DNA of 64,000 bases from Bretschneidera sinensis (Eukaryota > Streptophyta > Magnoliopsida > Brassicales > Akaniaceae): the NCBI GenBank assembly GCA_023935145.1, contig CM043697.1, positions 57,798,501 through 57,862,500 on the forward strand. The letters run 5' to 3'. The notes beneath the pieces were generated by a model. The model was given only the letters and a program-made list of their open reading frames with translations. It was not told the origin of the DNA and made no database searches. A program made the position numbers and the translations under genes. Below, piece after piece: positions 33,737 through 44,089 of this stretch. Position 1 is the first letter of the stretch. Each line of letters opens with the position of its first letter.

Positions 33737-33842
33737 TAATTGGTGCATTTTATAATTCTTAAGGGCAAATTGACACTCTCATAAAACTTATGGTCAAATT
33801 AACCCAATGGTGAAACCTCAAGGATAAATTTCTCTTTTTCCC
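33737..33842 (-). repeat. MULE right terminal inverted repeat
   Basis: Reverse complement of 24981-25086, bordered by the target duplication TAGTATAAA (33843-33851). Confidence 0.9.
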
Positions 33843-33851
33843 TAGTATAAA

Positions 33852-34749
33852 TTCATTTCTATTTTAATAAGTTGAAAATATTATATTTCCATGAATCTTT
33901 TAATTTCTTAGACATATTTAAATTGATTCCCACACTTATTTTACCAAACATATCAATAACTTATATATATTTTCAACAATTTTTACCCAGATGTGAAATT
34001 ATTTATACTATAAATGAGTTTAAAGCCCTTAAACATACTCTAAAATTAGACTTTAAATTAGGTTAAACAGGAGATCCTCATTCGTTGGTCCCAAATTGAA
34101 TGAAATTAATAAGTGTGCAATGCGTCTTACATCAAAGTATCACTTGTAATATATTTTACTAGCATGAGATCAAACCACGACACCATTAATTGCTTGATAT
34201 TTTAGAGAGAGATTTAAATAATAATTCATTTATGAAATGAAAGAACTAAATCGTGTTTTTTGCAGTTACAATATGTAAATTGTGCTCATGAGCACGAAAC
34301 AACGATGAAATATGGTGAAAAAGCTACACTAGAGGGAGAAAAATACCATGCTCAATAAAGCTGACGCATTCAATGTCCATATAATTGGCATATTAGACGA
34401 TTTGATACCATTTGAGATTAAAAATAATTTGCATCCAAGATAATTCAATCAGAAATAATATATAACTCGAAATCAACTCAACTCAAAATGATTTAACTCT
34501 ATCCATTTACCATCCAACCATCTTAAAAATAATTTCAATTGACAATCATCTAAAAAACAATTTTAATTGATCTAATTAAGAATATATATAAATTGAAAGA
34601 TCAATTTTTCTACAGTAAAATTTGTAAAGTAAATAAACTTCAAAAAAAATAAATTTTCCAAAACAATATTTAAAAACAAGCATAAATTTATCTCATGAAG
34701 TGAAAAGATAGAATTAACTGAAAAGGAAAGCAATAAGTCTGAAATCAAG
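33852..34749. other. AT-rich DNA upstream of the X8 gene
   Basis: No gene or element recognised. It is likely native upstream sequence of the host gene. Confidence 0.45.
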
Positions 34750-34807
34750 ATGGAAACCACCAAGGTAACCGCTAAAGGACAAAAGTACAGTAGACCCACA
34801 AGTAGTG

Positions 34808-34927
34808 GTACACTCTCCTCTCTCTCTCTCTCACCTTTTCTGCTTCTTACTAGTAGGTGGTACATCCCTCCCCTCAAAACGCCAACGGTCACTTTTGCAG
34901 AAAATCCCAGCCTCCACCTAAATAAAA
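34808..34927 (+). promoter_or_regulatory. Probable core promoter of the X8 gene
   Basis: A CT-microsatellite (about 34810-34833), as often found in plant 5' regions, is followed by a weak TATA-like TAAATAAAA (34919-34927). It lies 90-140 bases before the first possible start codons. Position is inferred from context. Confidence 0.35.
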
Positions 34928-35060
34928 TCTCTTCAAAACGGTTACTTCTCTTCCCATTCTCTCTAAAGTACTTCTAAAATCAGTATTTCTCTCTCTTTTC
35001 TTAAGAAAATGTCCATGGATCTCCGTTTCTGTCTAAATCTCACTTATTTACCCCATAATA

Positions 35061-35338
35061 ATGAGGGCTCGATACGGTGTCGCGATGCAGACGGAGCTGT
35101 GGTGCGTGGCGAAGAACAATGCAAAGGATACGATGTTGGAGGGTGCGCTCGACTGGGCCTGTGGGTCAGGCGCTGGGGATTGCAGCCCAATCCAGCAAGG
35201 TGGGCCATGTTACGACCGGAATGGTATCATGGCAACAGTGTCGTATGCTTTCAATGACTATTACTTGAAGCATGGATTGGCTGATGATGCTTGTTACTTT
35301 GATAACATTGCTACTGTTACTTTTTTGAACCCTAGTGT
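35061..35338 (+). pseudogene. X8-domain (callose/beta-1,3-glucan-binding) host gene, cut by element D
   Basis: The frame from 35061 reads LWCVAKNNAKDTMLEGALD, then WACGSGAGDCSPIQQGGPCYD, SYAFNDYYLKHGL and LNPS. This is the X8 (CBM43) domain found in plasmodesmal callose-binding proteins and beta-1,3-glucanases. Five of six conserved cysteines are present; the sixth should follow LNPS, exactly where the element D LTR starts (35339). No signal peptide is in this frame: a stop lies at 35034, and the upstream ATG at 35009 is in another frame. Either an intron or a frameshift separates the secretion signal, so the true start is unresolved. Without element D it would probably be a small secreted, often GPI-anchored protein at the cell wall. 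The rest should lie beyond the window. Confidence 0.82.
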
Positions 35339-35909
35339 TGATGCCAAAAAGCAATTGATGCTGACGTGGCCTAGGCTCTGCACAGGCAGCAGAAATGAGC
35401 TAAAGGCCCCCGGAAGGAGGAGAGGGAGAGACCTCCGAAGCTTAAGTTAGCACGATGGCTTAAGGGAGAAACCGAGGGCTTAAGTAATTGGAGTGTAAGT
35501 AGATAAGTCTGAATGAATATGAATTCCATACCTCGGTTTATTTATAGCCATCTGAACGAGTGTTGCTCATGTCTCATCAGTGTGAAGGTATTGATTATAC
35601 ACTCAAGGGACAGCGTGTCATAGGGCGGCATGCCATATGGTGGCTGTAGGGTTGCGTGTGTGGGCGGCATGTCACAGGGCGGCATAGAGTGGCTGCAGGG
35701 CTGTGTGTGTAGAAGAGGCCCAGGTGTAGGTTTGTTGGGCCATTCTTCATTGGGCCAGAGTGCTTATTGGGCCGGAGTGTTTATTAGGCCGGAATGTTTA
35801 TTGGGTCGGTGAGTTTATGGGCTATATCAGGCTTATTGGGCCGGAGAGTTTATGGGCTATATCAGGCTTATTGGGCCGAATAGTTTATAGCCTTCATCAG
35901 GCCTCATCA
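35339..35909 (-). repeat. Element D 3' LTR (minus orientation)
   Basis: On the minus strand it begins TGATGAGGCC and ends GGCATCA. 35339-35579 matches, inverted, the E LTR at 42437-42739. A TATAAATA box on the minus strand lies at 35539-35546. The right part (about 35745-35900) contains three to four imperfect copies of an approximately 38-bp unit (TTATGGGCTATATCAGGCTTATTGGGCCG-like). The outer border is set by the X8 gene and the inner border by the polypurine tract. Confidence 0.8.
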
Positions 35910-36899
35910 TAGCCCCCCACTTCCTTGAGTACATTTATGTGCTTAAAGAAGTATTATGGGGCACGATCTTTTAACGACGGAGACAGTGTGTTGCTTTTGG
36001 ACAAGATCGAGCCGAGCTTGAGTGGGGCTAAGCACGAGCGTAACAGTCTGAGCACTCGATCTTGGAGCGTTGGGTGTTCAACTTTGGGGACATGTGAGTC
36101 AAACTTGCATTAAATGGCTGACCTTGGGAACGAGTTCGTCACCCTCGGGAAGCAAAAAGTCGTCTGGAGAAGTGTGTGAGTGGCCTTGGAATCTTAAAGG
36201 GTTTCTCATTTTCTACACTTATATTAAATGCCCTCATTGAACGTGTTTTCCCTTCTTATAAAAAGGGGTATATGTTTATCCTTTCTTTTAAACTAAAACG
36301 AGTTTAGTTTATTAAGAGTTGAGAGAAGTTTGGCCTCACTTTCTAACTGAGAGTTCACACACTAATTTAGAGAATTCTGATAGTAGTGGCCTTGGAGAGG
36401 GAGGGGAGTCAGCAGTTCCATGAGGGATTTATGGAAGCCAAGAGGGGGGTCGAGGTCGTGTGCTTGGAGGTAGATTCCTCAGGCCTTGGTCCACAGGAGT
36501 CTGAGGGGGAGGAAGGGCCTACTCTGGAGGGGGATATTGCCTAAGGAGCAAGGACCTCTTCCAGATTCTGAGCGGGAGTGGTTGGACAGGCGAAGAGGTC
36601 ATCCGGGCCTAGGGCAGTTCGTAGCAGGAAGGAGCTTTCAGGCTTAGGATGAAGCCCACAGAGGAAAGACCGAGACTGAGGTAACCCATGTACTGGACTT
36701 CCTAGGCTAGAAATGTTGGTTTTTTCTTTGTACTTCAAGGCCGTTAGGGCCCTATTTTCTTTGTACTTCGAGGTCATTAGCTGTAACTTTTTAAATTAAT
36801 AAAATATCTTTCTTTCAATCTTTGCTTTGCATGACCTTATTATTTTCATACTTAGCCTTCCATGAAACGAGAGTTTGATTTTGGGCGAGATCTTGGCCG
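35910..36899. other. Element D 3' untranslated region next to the LTR
   Basis: Begins with the complement of the polypurine tract (AGCCCCCCACTTCC). No secure coding; the open frames on either strand here are short and unrecognised. Confidence 0.5.
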
Positions 36900-37440
36900 A
36901 GTGTTCGAAGAGAAGTTTGAACACCCGGTCTTGGAGAAATCTTGACTGAGCGTTTGACAAGTAGCTCAAACACTCGGACCTGGAGAAACTTGGCAGAGCA
37001 TTTGACAATCAGCTCAAATGCTTGGACTTGGAGAAACTTGGCCAAGCATTTACAAAGCAGCTCAAACACTCAAACTTGGAGAAACTTGGCCGAGTGTTTA
37101 ACAATCAACTCAAACACTCGGACCTGGAGAAATTTGGTTGAGCGTTTGACAATCAGCTCAAATGCTCGGACTTGGAGAAACTTGGCCGAGTGTTTGACAA
37201 TCAGCTCAAACGCTCGGACTTAGAGACCTTTGTCGAGCGTTTGACAATTAGCTCAAACGCTCAGACCTGGAGAAACTCAACCGAGCGTTTCCAAAGCAGC
37301 TCAAACTCTCAGACTTGGAGAAACTTGGTGAGCGTTTGACAGTCAGCTCAAATGCTCGAGCTTGGAGAAACTTGGTCGAGCGTTTGCAAAGCAGCTCAAA
37401 CGCTCAGACTTGGAGAAACTTGGTGGAGCGATCAAGACTT
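36900..37440. repeat. 48-bp tandem repeat array in element D
   Basis: Units containing AGCTCAAA-GCTCGGA and TTGGAGAAACTTGG recur every 48 bases (36963, 37011, 37059 and on), about ten copies, with one shortened unit near 37320. The sequence differs from the element C array, but the period and relative position are the same. Both strands stay open because 48 is a multiple of 3. Confidence 0.9.
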
Positions 37441-37840
37441 GGAGAAATTATTTTCACAGAGTCTCCTCCTCTTTGTGCATATGGGCTTCTTCTTCACTTT
37501 GGGCCTCCTTGGTTTTCCTTTTTGCAAGTGCAATAAATTATGACGGCTGACATTAAATGGCGGTGCATTGGATATAGCAAAGAGCGTGTTTAAATGACAG
37601 TTGTCATCTCGAGGTACGAAAACAGCGCCTTGGTGACAGCAAAGGGTGTGTCGCTTCGTTTGAAGAGTTTGAGTTAATGCTCATCAGTTCTGCTACCGCG
37701 GCTTCTATAAAAGGGGATCCATCCTTGTTTTATTTCTCACTTGCACTTTAAGTGATTTTGAGAGCACATAGTTAGAGAAACACTTTGAGAGCACTCGGTT
37801 TTCTTAGGAGGTGACCCAAAAAGATCTCTTGGTGAGTAAA

Positions 37841-39830
37841 ATGTCTGAGAGTAACGTAAGCGAGGATCTTTCGAGGGAGTTGGAGGAGGCAATGGGGGTC
37901 TCCTCCAACAATGAAGCCTCTTCCTTGGAGGCTACCCCTTGTGATGGGGCTCTGGCCCTTGTGCCCTACATTCCGGGGAGAGAGGATGATGAGGAGAGTG
38001 AGGATGGGGAGTCATCTAGGGGGGAGGATGTCTGGGTGTTGATGCTCATTAGGGACGAAGCCCTAGATACTGAGAGAGAGGAGTGGACATTCAAAGCGAA
38101 CTCCATTTCGAGTGTGGTAGCGGAGTCTGAGCTCGTGGGGATTAGAATTAGGTATAGGATCCCCATGGATTACCATCTAAAGGAACCAGAAAGTGGAGAG
38201 AGGGCATACGATGCCCTCTCTAGTCGGGTGCCTTATGAGTTGTGTGTTTATGAACACTGGCTAAAGGTCGGGCTCAAGTTTCCTCTCAATCCGTTCTTCT
38301 GTTTAGTGCTTAGATACTTTGGTATCGCGCTGAGTTGATTGGTGCCCAACTTCATCCAACTGATTCTGGCATTCATTGCCGTGTGCCAGGAGGTGGGAGG
38401 GGTAATGAACATGAACGTGTTCAAAATGCATTTCCAACTAGCCCATCTTGGCCATATGGGGTAGGTCATCGTGAGTTCGAGAAGGCGGAAGAGGGTATTA
38501 AAGTACAAGTCTTCTTCCGTGAAGAGGTGGAAAGGGGCTTTCTTTTTTATAAAGAGTACTGAGAGCTTCAACGTCCCCCTTGCTTGGATTTTGGAGCGTG
38601 TTGGCAAGTGCAAAAGGTCGCACCTCCTACACCGAGAGTAGGAGACGTTGAAGGCTATAGTGGCCACACCCTTGGAAGTTGGGGTGCTCAGAGATAACGA
38701 AAAGCTCCACAGGCGCCTCCTCTGCCCTCCTAGCCTTCCGGTGGACCTTGAGCATGGTAGCCCTTAGTCTTTCAGTCTTGTAGCAACTTTAATTTTTCAT
38801 TCTAAGTTATTAATGCTCGTTCTTTGTGCAGAGATGGATATGGCTACCAAATCTATGAAGAGGGCCAAGCGCATGTTCCAGGAGAGAAAGAGAGCTGTAG
38901 AGGCTAGTGGCTCAGGGCAGGAGCAGAAGAAGGCTCGAGCCTCGACCCCGGTGCCCATGGCAGAGGGGAGCCATCCAAAGGTTCCAGTTTTCGAGAGGAA
39001 AGAATATCCTACTGTACCCACTCCTTCTCCAGGGTTGTCTTCCTCCAGGGGAAGGCCTGAGGTAGCTGCTATCTTCACGCCGTGATGGGCATTGAGGGGA
39101 GATGATTCGCTGTTCGCTCATTCGAAGGTTGCACGTGAGCACCTTATCTTGGGGATCCGTCCCTGCGATATGCAAGAGCTTTCGGGGAAGCCCCTCGAGG
39201 CACTTTACTTGGTTGCGGAGACCCCCTTTTCCCAGGTAATGTCTCTTTGCTTTATTATGGTTTTTTGGTTTATTTGCTTTTCTTTTAACAACATTCTCCT
39301 TTCAGCCTGGAGTCCTTGGCGGGGTCCTTGCTCGGTGATGTACCAATTTGGCTGAGCACTTGGCAAACGCAGAGTACAAGCTGGAGGAGACCCGAGAGCT
39401 GGTTCGAGCTTTGTTTTCCTCCCTAGAGGCGACCAAACAGGCCAAGGATGACGCCATCTTCGAGAGGGACCATCAGTGTAAGGCTGAGGATGCCCTTAGG
39501 AATGAGAGGGACCTGATCCGGGCCCAGATGGAAGAGGTGGTTGCTAAGGCTACTGAGAGGGAGGATGTCTTATTGGATGAGGCGGGTTTTAACAAAGCCA
39601 GGAGGCAGGCCGAGTCTCTCTACCCGGGGCTCGACTTTTCAGGTCTTGACCTTTGTGCCTTTTTTGGGGAATTGGGTGCGGTTGCTTCCAGAGAAGATAC
39701 GGTAGATACTGCCGTAACTAGCATCGGGGAGGTTGCAGAGGATGAGACCCAGGGGACTGCTGGGGGTGAGGCTCAGGAGGCAGCGAGGAGCGAGGACGAG
39801 GTCCATGAGGCCCCTACTTCTCTAGAATAG
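37841..39830 (+). pseudogene. Element D antisense extra ORF (Tat type; PF04195-like region), three exons
   Basis: Encoded opposite to pol. Exon 1 (37841-38756): an acidic N-terminus, then YELCVYEHWLKVGLKFPLN and PFFCLVLRYFGIA, followed after a stop (38336) by FIQLILAFIAVCQ. This resembles the putative gypsy-type transposon domain PF04195. Intron 38757-38832 (GT...AG). Exon 2 (38833-39235): a basic, S/P-rich region and VAREHLILGIRPCDM, with a stop at 39083. Intron 39236-39305 (GT...AG). Exon 3 (39306-39830): a long coiled-coil-like stretch (YKLEETRELVRALFSSLEA), FNKARRQAESLYPGLDFSGLDL, then an acidic tail. Element E repeats the same layout. Function unknown; several stops. Confidence 0.7.
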
Positions 39831-39943
39831 GCTTATGTTTTTGTATCCAAGGCCGATAGTGCCCGATTTTTGTACTTCCTTTTTAACTTAATAAAATTTC
39901 AGAATTCAAACTTCAAACTTTATTAAACCTTTGCTTTTACACT

Positions 39944-41152
39944 TTACTGGTAAAATTTATGGAGATTCTCCGCGTTCCAAATGCGTGGGATAGGTTTGTC
40001 ATCCAATTCTTCGAGCTCATAGGTGCCAACCCGGTAAACTCTCCGGATTCGGTACGAACTTTCCCAATTTGAAATGAGTTTTCTTGTGTGGCGAGGATGG
40101 GACACTTCATTTTTTTGAAGGACAAGGTCATGCAGCTTGAAGTCCTTGTGTCGAACCCGGGAGTTATAGTATCGAGCGGCCCTCTGCTGGTAAGCAGCCA
40201 GGCGGATTTGGGCTTTGTCTCGGGCTTCGTCGACCATATCAGTATTCATTCGCAATCCTTCTTCGTTGTTACTTGGTTCAAAGCATTGCATGCATATTGA
40301 TGGGACTCCGATCTCGAGGAAAATGACAGCCTCTGATCCGTACATCATAAAGAATGAGGTTTCTCCTGTTGGCGTCCGTACAGTTGTTCGATAAGCCCAA
40401 AGGATATTGAAGAGTTGGTCAACCCACTGCTTATTTGCTTCGTTAAGTCTCTTTCTGATTCCTTGAATAAGCGTCATGTTAGTCACTTCGGCCTGGTCAT
40501 TGGCTTGTGGATACCCAACGAATGAGAACCGATGTTCGATGTGAAGGTCATCACAGAATGTCTTGAACCAAGAGCTGTCGAATTGCTTTCCATTGTCGAT
40601 GATCAATATCCAAGCAATCCCAAATCGGTATACGATTGACTTCCAGACGAAGTTTCGTGTTTGGGGATCCGTAATACTGGCCAGTAGCTCTGCCTCGACC
40701 CACTTAGTGAAGTAATCGATGGCCACGATAAGGTGCTTCTTCTGCCCGGCAGCTGTGGAGAAAGGGCCAAGGATGTCCATCCCCCATATGGCAAAGGGGA
40801 GGGGACTAGTGATGGAGACAAGAGGGTTAGGAGGTCGGTGCGATATCGGAGAACACTGTTGATAGTTCTTGCATTTTTTGACTAAGTCGACTGCATAATC
40901 TTTTATTTTGGCCTAATAATACCCTCGGCGGAGAACCTTGAAAGCTAAGGCTCGAGCTCCCAAGTGATTTTCGCATATTCCTTCATGAACTTCTCGGAGA
41001 GCATAGTCAGCTTCTCGCGATCCGAGGCATCTTAGGTAAGGTAGAGTTAGAGCCCTTTTATACAACTGCCCATCTATGATTGTGTACCGGGAGGCGAGGG
41101 AGATTAGCTTCTTAGCTTGATCTTTCTGCTTGGGCACTACGCCATCCCTCAA
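39944..41152 (-). pseudogene. Element D integrase
   Basis: The zinc-binding N-terminus (HEGICENHLGA, about 41000-40970; then C-x2-C) sits in one open stretch (41152-40913) that ends at a TAG where element E has a tryptophan codon. The core is open from 40780: WVEAELLAS, LIIDNGKQFDSS (second catalytic aspartate) and QANDQAEVTN (catalytic glutamate); MDILGPF supplies the first aspartate. It ends IWNAENLHKFYQ at 39944. The catalytic triad is intact, but the protein is separated from its N-terminal part by stops. Confidence 0.88.
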
Positions 41153-41155
41153 ATA

Positions 41156-42222
41156 CTAGAGGATTCGATTCATCCATGTTTCTTCCTCCTCCACTGGTAG
41201 GACCGGGGCTTCATCTATACTCAGAGCAGAGAGGGTTTCCAAGTAGACAGCTTGACTTGCCTCTAGGTGCTGGGAGGAGGCCAAGTTGGCCAAAGCATCT
41301 GCTTTGGAGTTTTTAGCTCGCGGGATTTGAGTTATCTGGAATGTCTTGAAATTTACGATGAGTTTCTTTACTTTTAGAGATATTGGACGAGCTTCTCTCC
41401 CCAAGCCTCGAACTCTCCTATTATCTGACTTACTAATTGTGAGTTGCTAAATCCGTCCAGAACCTTAACGGCCAATGCTTTGGCCAATCTTAGACTAGCT
41501 AGTAGGGCTTCATATTACGCCTCATTATTGGAGGTCTTGAACTCAAACCTTAAAGTTTACTCGATCGCAAAGCCTTTTGGACTGTAGAGAATGATTCCTG
41601 CCCCTCTTCCTAGTGAATTTGAGGATCCATCTATATGAAGGGTCCACCTTGGAGAGGGTCCATTGGTCACTGATGTTATAGACTCGTCTAGATCTATGGA
41701 CAGGGTTGTCTCCACAATGAAGTCGGCCAAAGCCTGGCCCTTGATCGCCTACCGGGTTCGGTAGTAGATGTCGAACTCTTCCAGCTCTACTGCCCACTTA
41801 ACCATTCTCCCAGAGATACTCGGATTATGTAGGACCTACCTTAGGGGCTAATCTGTCAGGAGGATGATGGTGTGCACCTGAAAATAGAGTCGAAGCTTCC
41901 GCGCAGCTACCACGAGGGCGTAAGCTATCTTCTCAATAGGATGATACCTTGCCTCGGCTTCATAGACAATTCTACTGACATAGTAAATGGACTTCAGGAT
42001 GCTCGCTTCTTCCCTGACAAGAACAGAGGCCACAGTGCTTTGCCTAGTTAATAAGTATAGGAAAGACTCTTCACCTGGGAGCGGCTTGGTTAAGAGCGGG
42101 AGGGAACTTAGATACCTCTTCAAATCTTTGAAAGCTTCCAAGCAACTCTCGGACCAGGAGAAATCTTTTTCTTTCTTGATGGCCTTAAAGAAAGGTAAAC
42201 ACCTTTCCGCAGACTTGGACAT
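41156..42222 (-). pseudogene. Element D RNase H plus second (archaeal-type) RNase H
   Basis: First domain at about 42222-41848: SWSESCLEAFKDLKRYLSS, then YHPIEKIAYALVVAARKLRLYFQ. The second domain (about 41800-41400, frameshifted) corresponds to the WTLHVDGSSN...AGLILYSPDG region readable in element E. A linker (ITQIPRAKNSKADALANLASS, about 41345-41285) precedes integrase. Two RNase H domains in tandem are a Tat-lineage hallmark. Confidence 0.78.
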
Positions 42223-42436
42223 GAATCGGTTCAGGGCTGCGACTCTGCCGGTGAGCTGCTGGACTTAGGGGGTCATATCGAGGATGGCCTTTATCTTCTT
42301 TATATTGACTTCTATTCCTCTTTGGGTGACTATGAACCCTAGGAATTTTCCCCCTGTTACACCCAACGTACACTTAGACGGATTCAATCTCATATTATGT
42401 TTGTGCAATACTCCGAATGCTTCTTCTAGGTCAGAC
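42223..42436 (-). pseudogene. Element D reverse transcriptase, C-terminal part
   Basis: SDLEEAFGVLHKHNMRLNP, then KCTLGVTGGKFLGFIVTQRGIEV (about 42436-42290), aligned with element E at 60408-60540. It stops abruptly at 42437, where E's LTR begins. The catalytic YVDD block should lie about 50 bases further and is missing. Confidence 0.85.
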
Positions 42437-42739
42437 TGACGAGACGTGAGCAACGCTCGTTCAGATGGCTATAAATAAGCCGAGGTATGGAATTTATATT
42501 CATTCAGACTTATCTGCTTACACTTGATTTACTTAAGCCCTCGGCCTCTCCCTTAAGCCCTCGTGCTAACTTAAGCTTCGGAGTGCCCTCGGAGGTCTCC
42601 CCCTCCCCTCCTTCCGAGGGCCTTTAGTTCATCCCTATTACATGTGCAGTACCCAGGCCACCTCAGCACCCCAGCCACGTCAACACCCAGGCCACCTCAG
42701 CACCCATACCATGTCAGCAGCAGCAAATTTTTGGCATCA
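42437..42739 (+). repeat. Element E 5' LTR (possibly truncated at its left end)
   Basis: It begins TGACGAGACGTGAGC and ends TTGGCATCA. It matches the inverted D LTR 35339-35579 but lacks the about 330 bases that D has at its LTR start, so it is either 5'-truncated or from a short-LTR subfamily. TATAAATA lies at 42470-42477. Around 42655-42715 are about four CACCTCAGCACCCA-type short repeats. Confidence 0.75.
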
Positions 42740-42745
42740 ACAGAT

Positions 42746-42763
42746 TGGAGCTGTCTGTGGGAA
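42746..42763 (+). other. Element E primer binding site
   Basis: TGGAGCTGTCTGTGGGAA, seven bases after the LTR. It is a variant of the TGGCGCCGTCTGTGGGAA sequence seen after LTRs of plant Tat elements. I do not assign the tRNA. Confidence 0.6.
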
Positions 42764-42820
42764 ACCATAATCTCTCGTTGTAACAAAAGCGAAAAAGCAC
42801 AAAAGAACTCATCTATCACA

Positions 42821-44089
42821 ATGCCACCTAGAAGCAGTACGAGAAGGATCAACATGGAAGCCCCAACAGCGTGCTCCGCTCCTATCTGAGGGAGTGCACG
42901 CAGCCAACAATCTAGACCCAGGTTCCCTACAATCCCATAACATGCAACCCCCGGGTCGAGCAGGTGGCCCTCCGCTAGAGAACAACGCCCTAACCTCTCC
43001 AGAACCAACTCTCCTGATTACGATGAAGCAGTTGCGCATCCTCAGGCCCCTGTGATTCAGCACAGTTCCAAGAACTCTCCCGAACGATAGCCATTTTGGC
43101 AGCCCAAATCCGATACGAAAGCCGACAACCCTCCCTTTCTCCTCACCAAGCTCCAGAGCAAGCAAAATCATCTGACAGAGATGATCCAACCTACAACCAA
43201 CCCCCTACCGAGCCCTCGCTGCGTAGTGGCCAGTCCAAGGAAAGCTCCTCTTCGAAAAGCAACTTCAACTTAGACAGATGGTTCGAAGAAATGGAAGAGA
43301 AAATAGATTTGGCCTTAAAACACAAGAACCTCAGCATCTTGGATGAGCTTAGCATCCAATATCTCCTATTTACAGAAGCTATCCTCGAGACCCCGCTCCC
43401 CCTCAACTTCAGAATGCCACAAGTCAGAATGTACGACGATTCAGGAAACCCCTAGACCATTTGCAGCACTACAAGATAACTATGATGCTGCATTGACATC
43501 CCGACCCCGTCATGTGCCATGCCTTCCCCTTGACCCCCAAGAAGGCCGTAGGCACTTGGTATTCACGTCTGAGGCCAGGGAGTATTGGCAGTTTCAAAGA
43601 ACTAAGTTATGCCTTTGCTTCGCACTTTCTCAGCAGTAAGGGACCAAAGAAGACCTCGGAAAGTTTGTTCAACATTATTCAACACCGAGGAGAGAGGCTT
43701 CGAGCCTATATATCCAGGTTCAACTCGACAGCCTGGGAAATCCCTGACCTCGACCCAAACGTTCAAATGATGGCTTTCAAAAATGGGCGAAGGTCCGGGA
43801 TCTTCAGCTCCAAGCTCACCAGGCATCCACCGAAGGACATGAATGAGGTCTTAGCCCGAGCAGAGAAGTACACGCTGGCAGAGGATGATTAGGCATTCAA
43901 GAGGGAAAGAGAAGGGGAAACTGAAAAGAAGAGGAATGACATCAACCCACAGAGGGGGATGATTAGAAGACCCCCTCAAGAAAAGAGGTACAAACCCCAA
44001 CCCTGGCTCGATGATTTCACTCCCCTTAATGCACCTAGGACTCATGTCTTCATGCAGCTCCAAGATAAGTTTGTCCTCTAGTGGCCACC
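42821..44089 (+). pseudogene. gag: Element E gag, first part
   Basis: Start ATG at 42821 (PPRSSTRR), with early stops and frame changes. From 43096 a good frame gives the Q/S/P-rich N-terminal region, then FTEAILETPLPLNFRMPQV (about 43371-43430), where the gag core begins. A frameshift follows near 43455. The core resumes at 43512: FPLTPKKAVGTWYSRLRPG, FNIIQHRGERLRAYISRFN, HPPKDMNEVLARAEKY. It ends in LQDKFVL near 44079, where element F begins. The duplicated CCACC/CTACC flanks mark the insertion. Confidence 0.82.

Larger units (their letters stand above)
24981..33842 (-). mobile_element. Mutator-like element (MULE) with exact 9-bp target duplication
   Basis: TAGTATAAA occurs directly at both borders (24972-24980 and 33843-33851). 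The ends are inverted: GGAAAAAGACAAATTTATCC at 24981 and, reverse-complemented, GGAAAAAGAGAAATTTATCC ending at 33842. The TIRs extend about 106 bases. Inside are an antisense MULE transposase pseudogene (26293-29465), a plus-strand GRF zinc-finger gene remnant (25372-25647) and a later retroelement insertion (C, 29812-33398). Without C the MULE is about 5.3 kb. A 9-bp duplication is characteristic of the Mutator superfamily. The element is no longer autonomous. Confidence 0.93.
35339..42436 (-). mobile_element. Element D: Tat (Ogre/Retand-like) Ty3/Gypsy retrotransposon, 3' half
   Basis: On the minus strand the order is RT end (42436), RNase H, second RNase H, integrase (to 39944), antisense extra ORF, 48-bp tandem repeats, polypurine tract (35910-35922) and 3' LTR (35909-35339). 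The left border cuts the X8 gene. The 5' half (LTR, gag, protease, first part of RT) is absent because the sequence at 42437 switches to element E. It is expected on the far side of E, outside the window. Many stops inactivate it. Confidence 0.87.

Noticed and set aside
35630..35812. Glycine-rich open frame
   Set aside because: Lies within element D's LTR short repeats; no family.
36942..37223. A 93-residue repeat-containing open frame (TWRNLAE units)
   Set aside because: By-product of the 48-bp array in element D, for the same reason.
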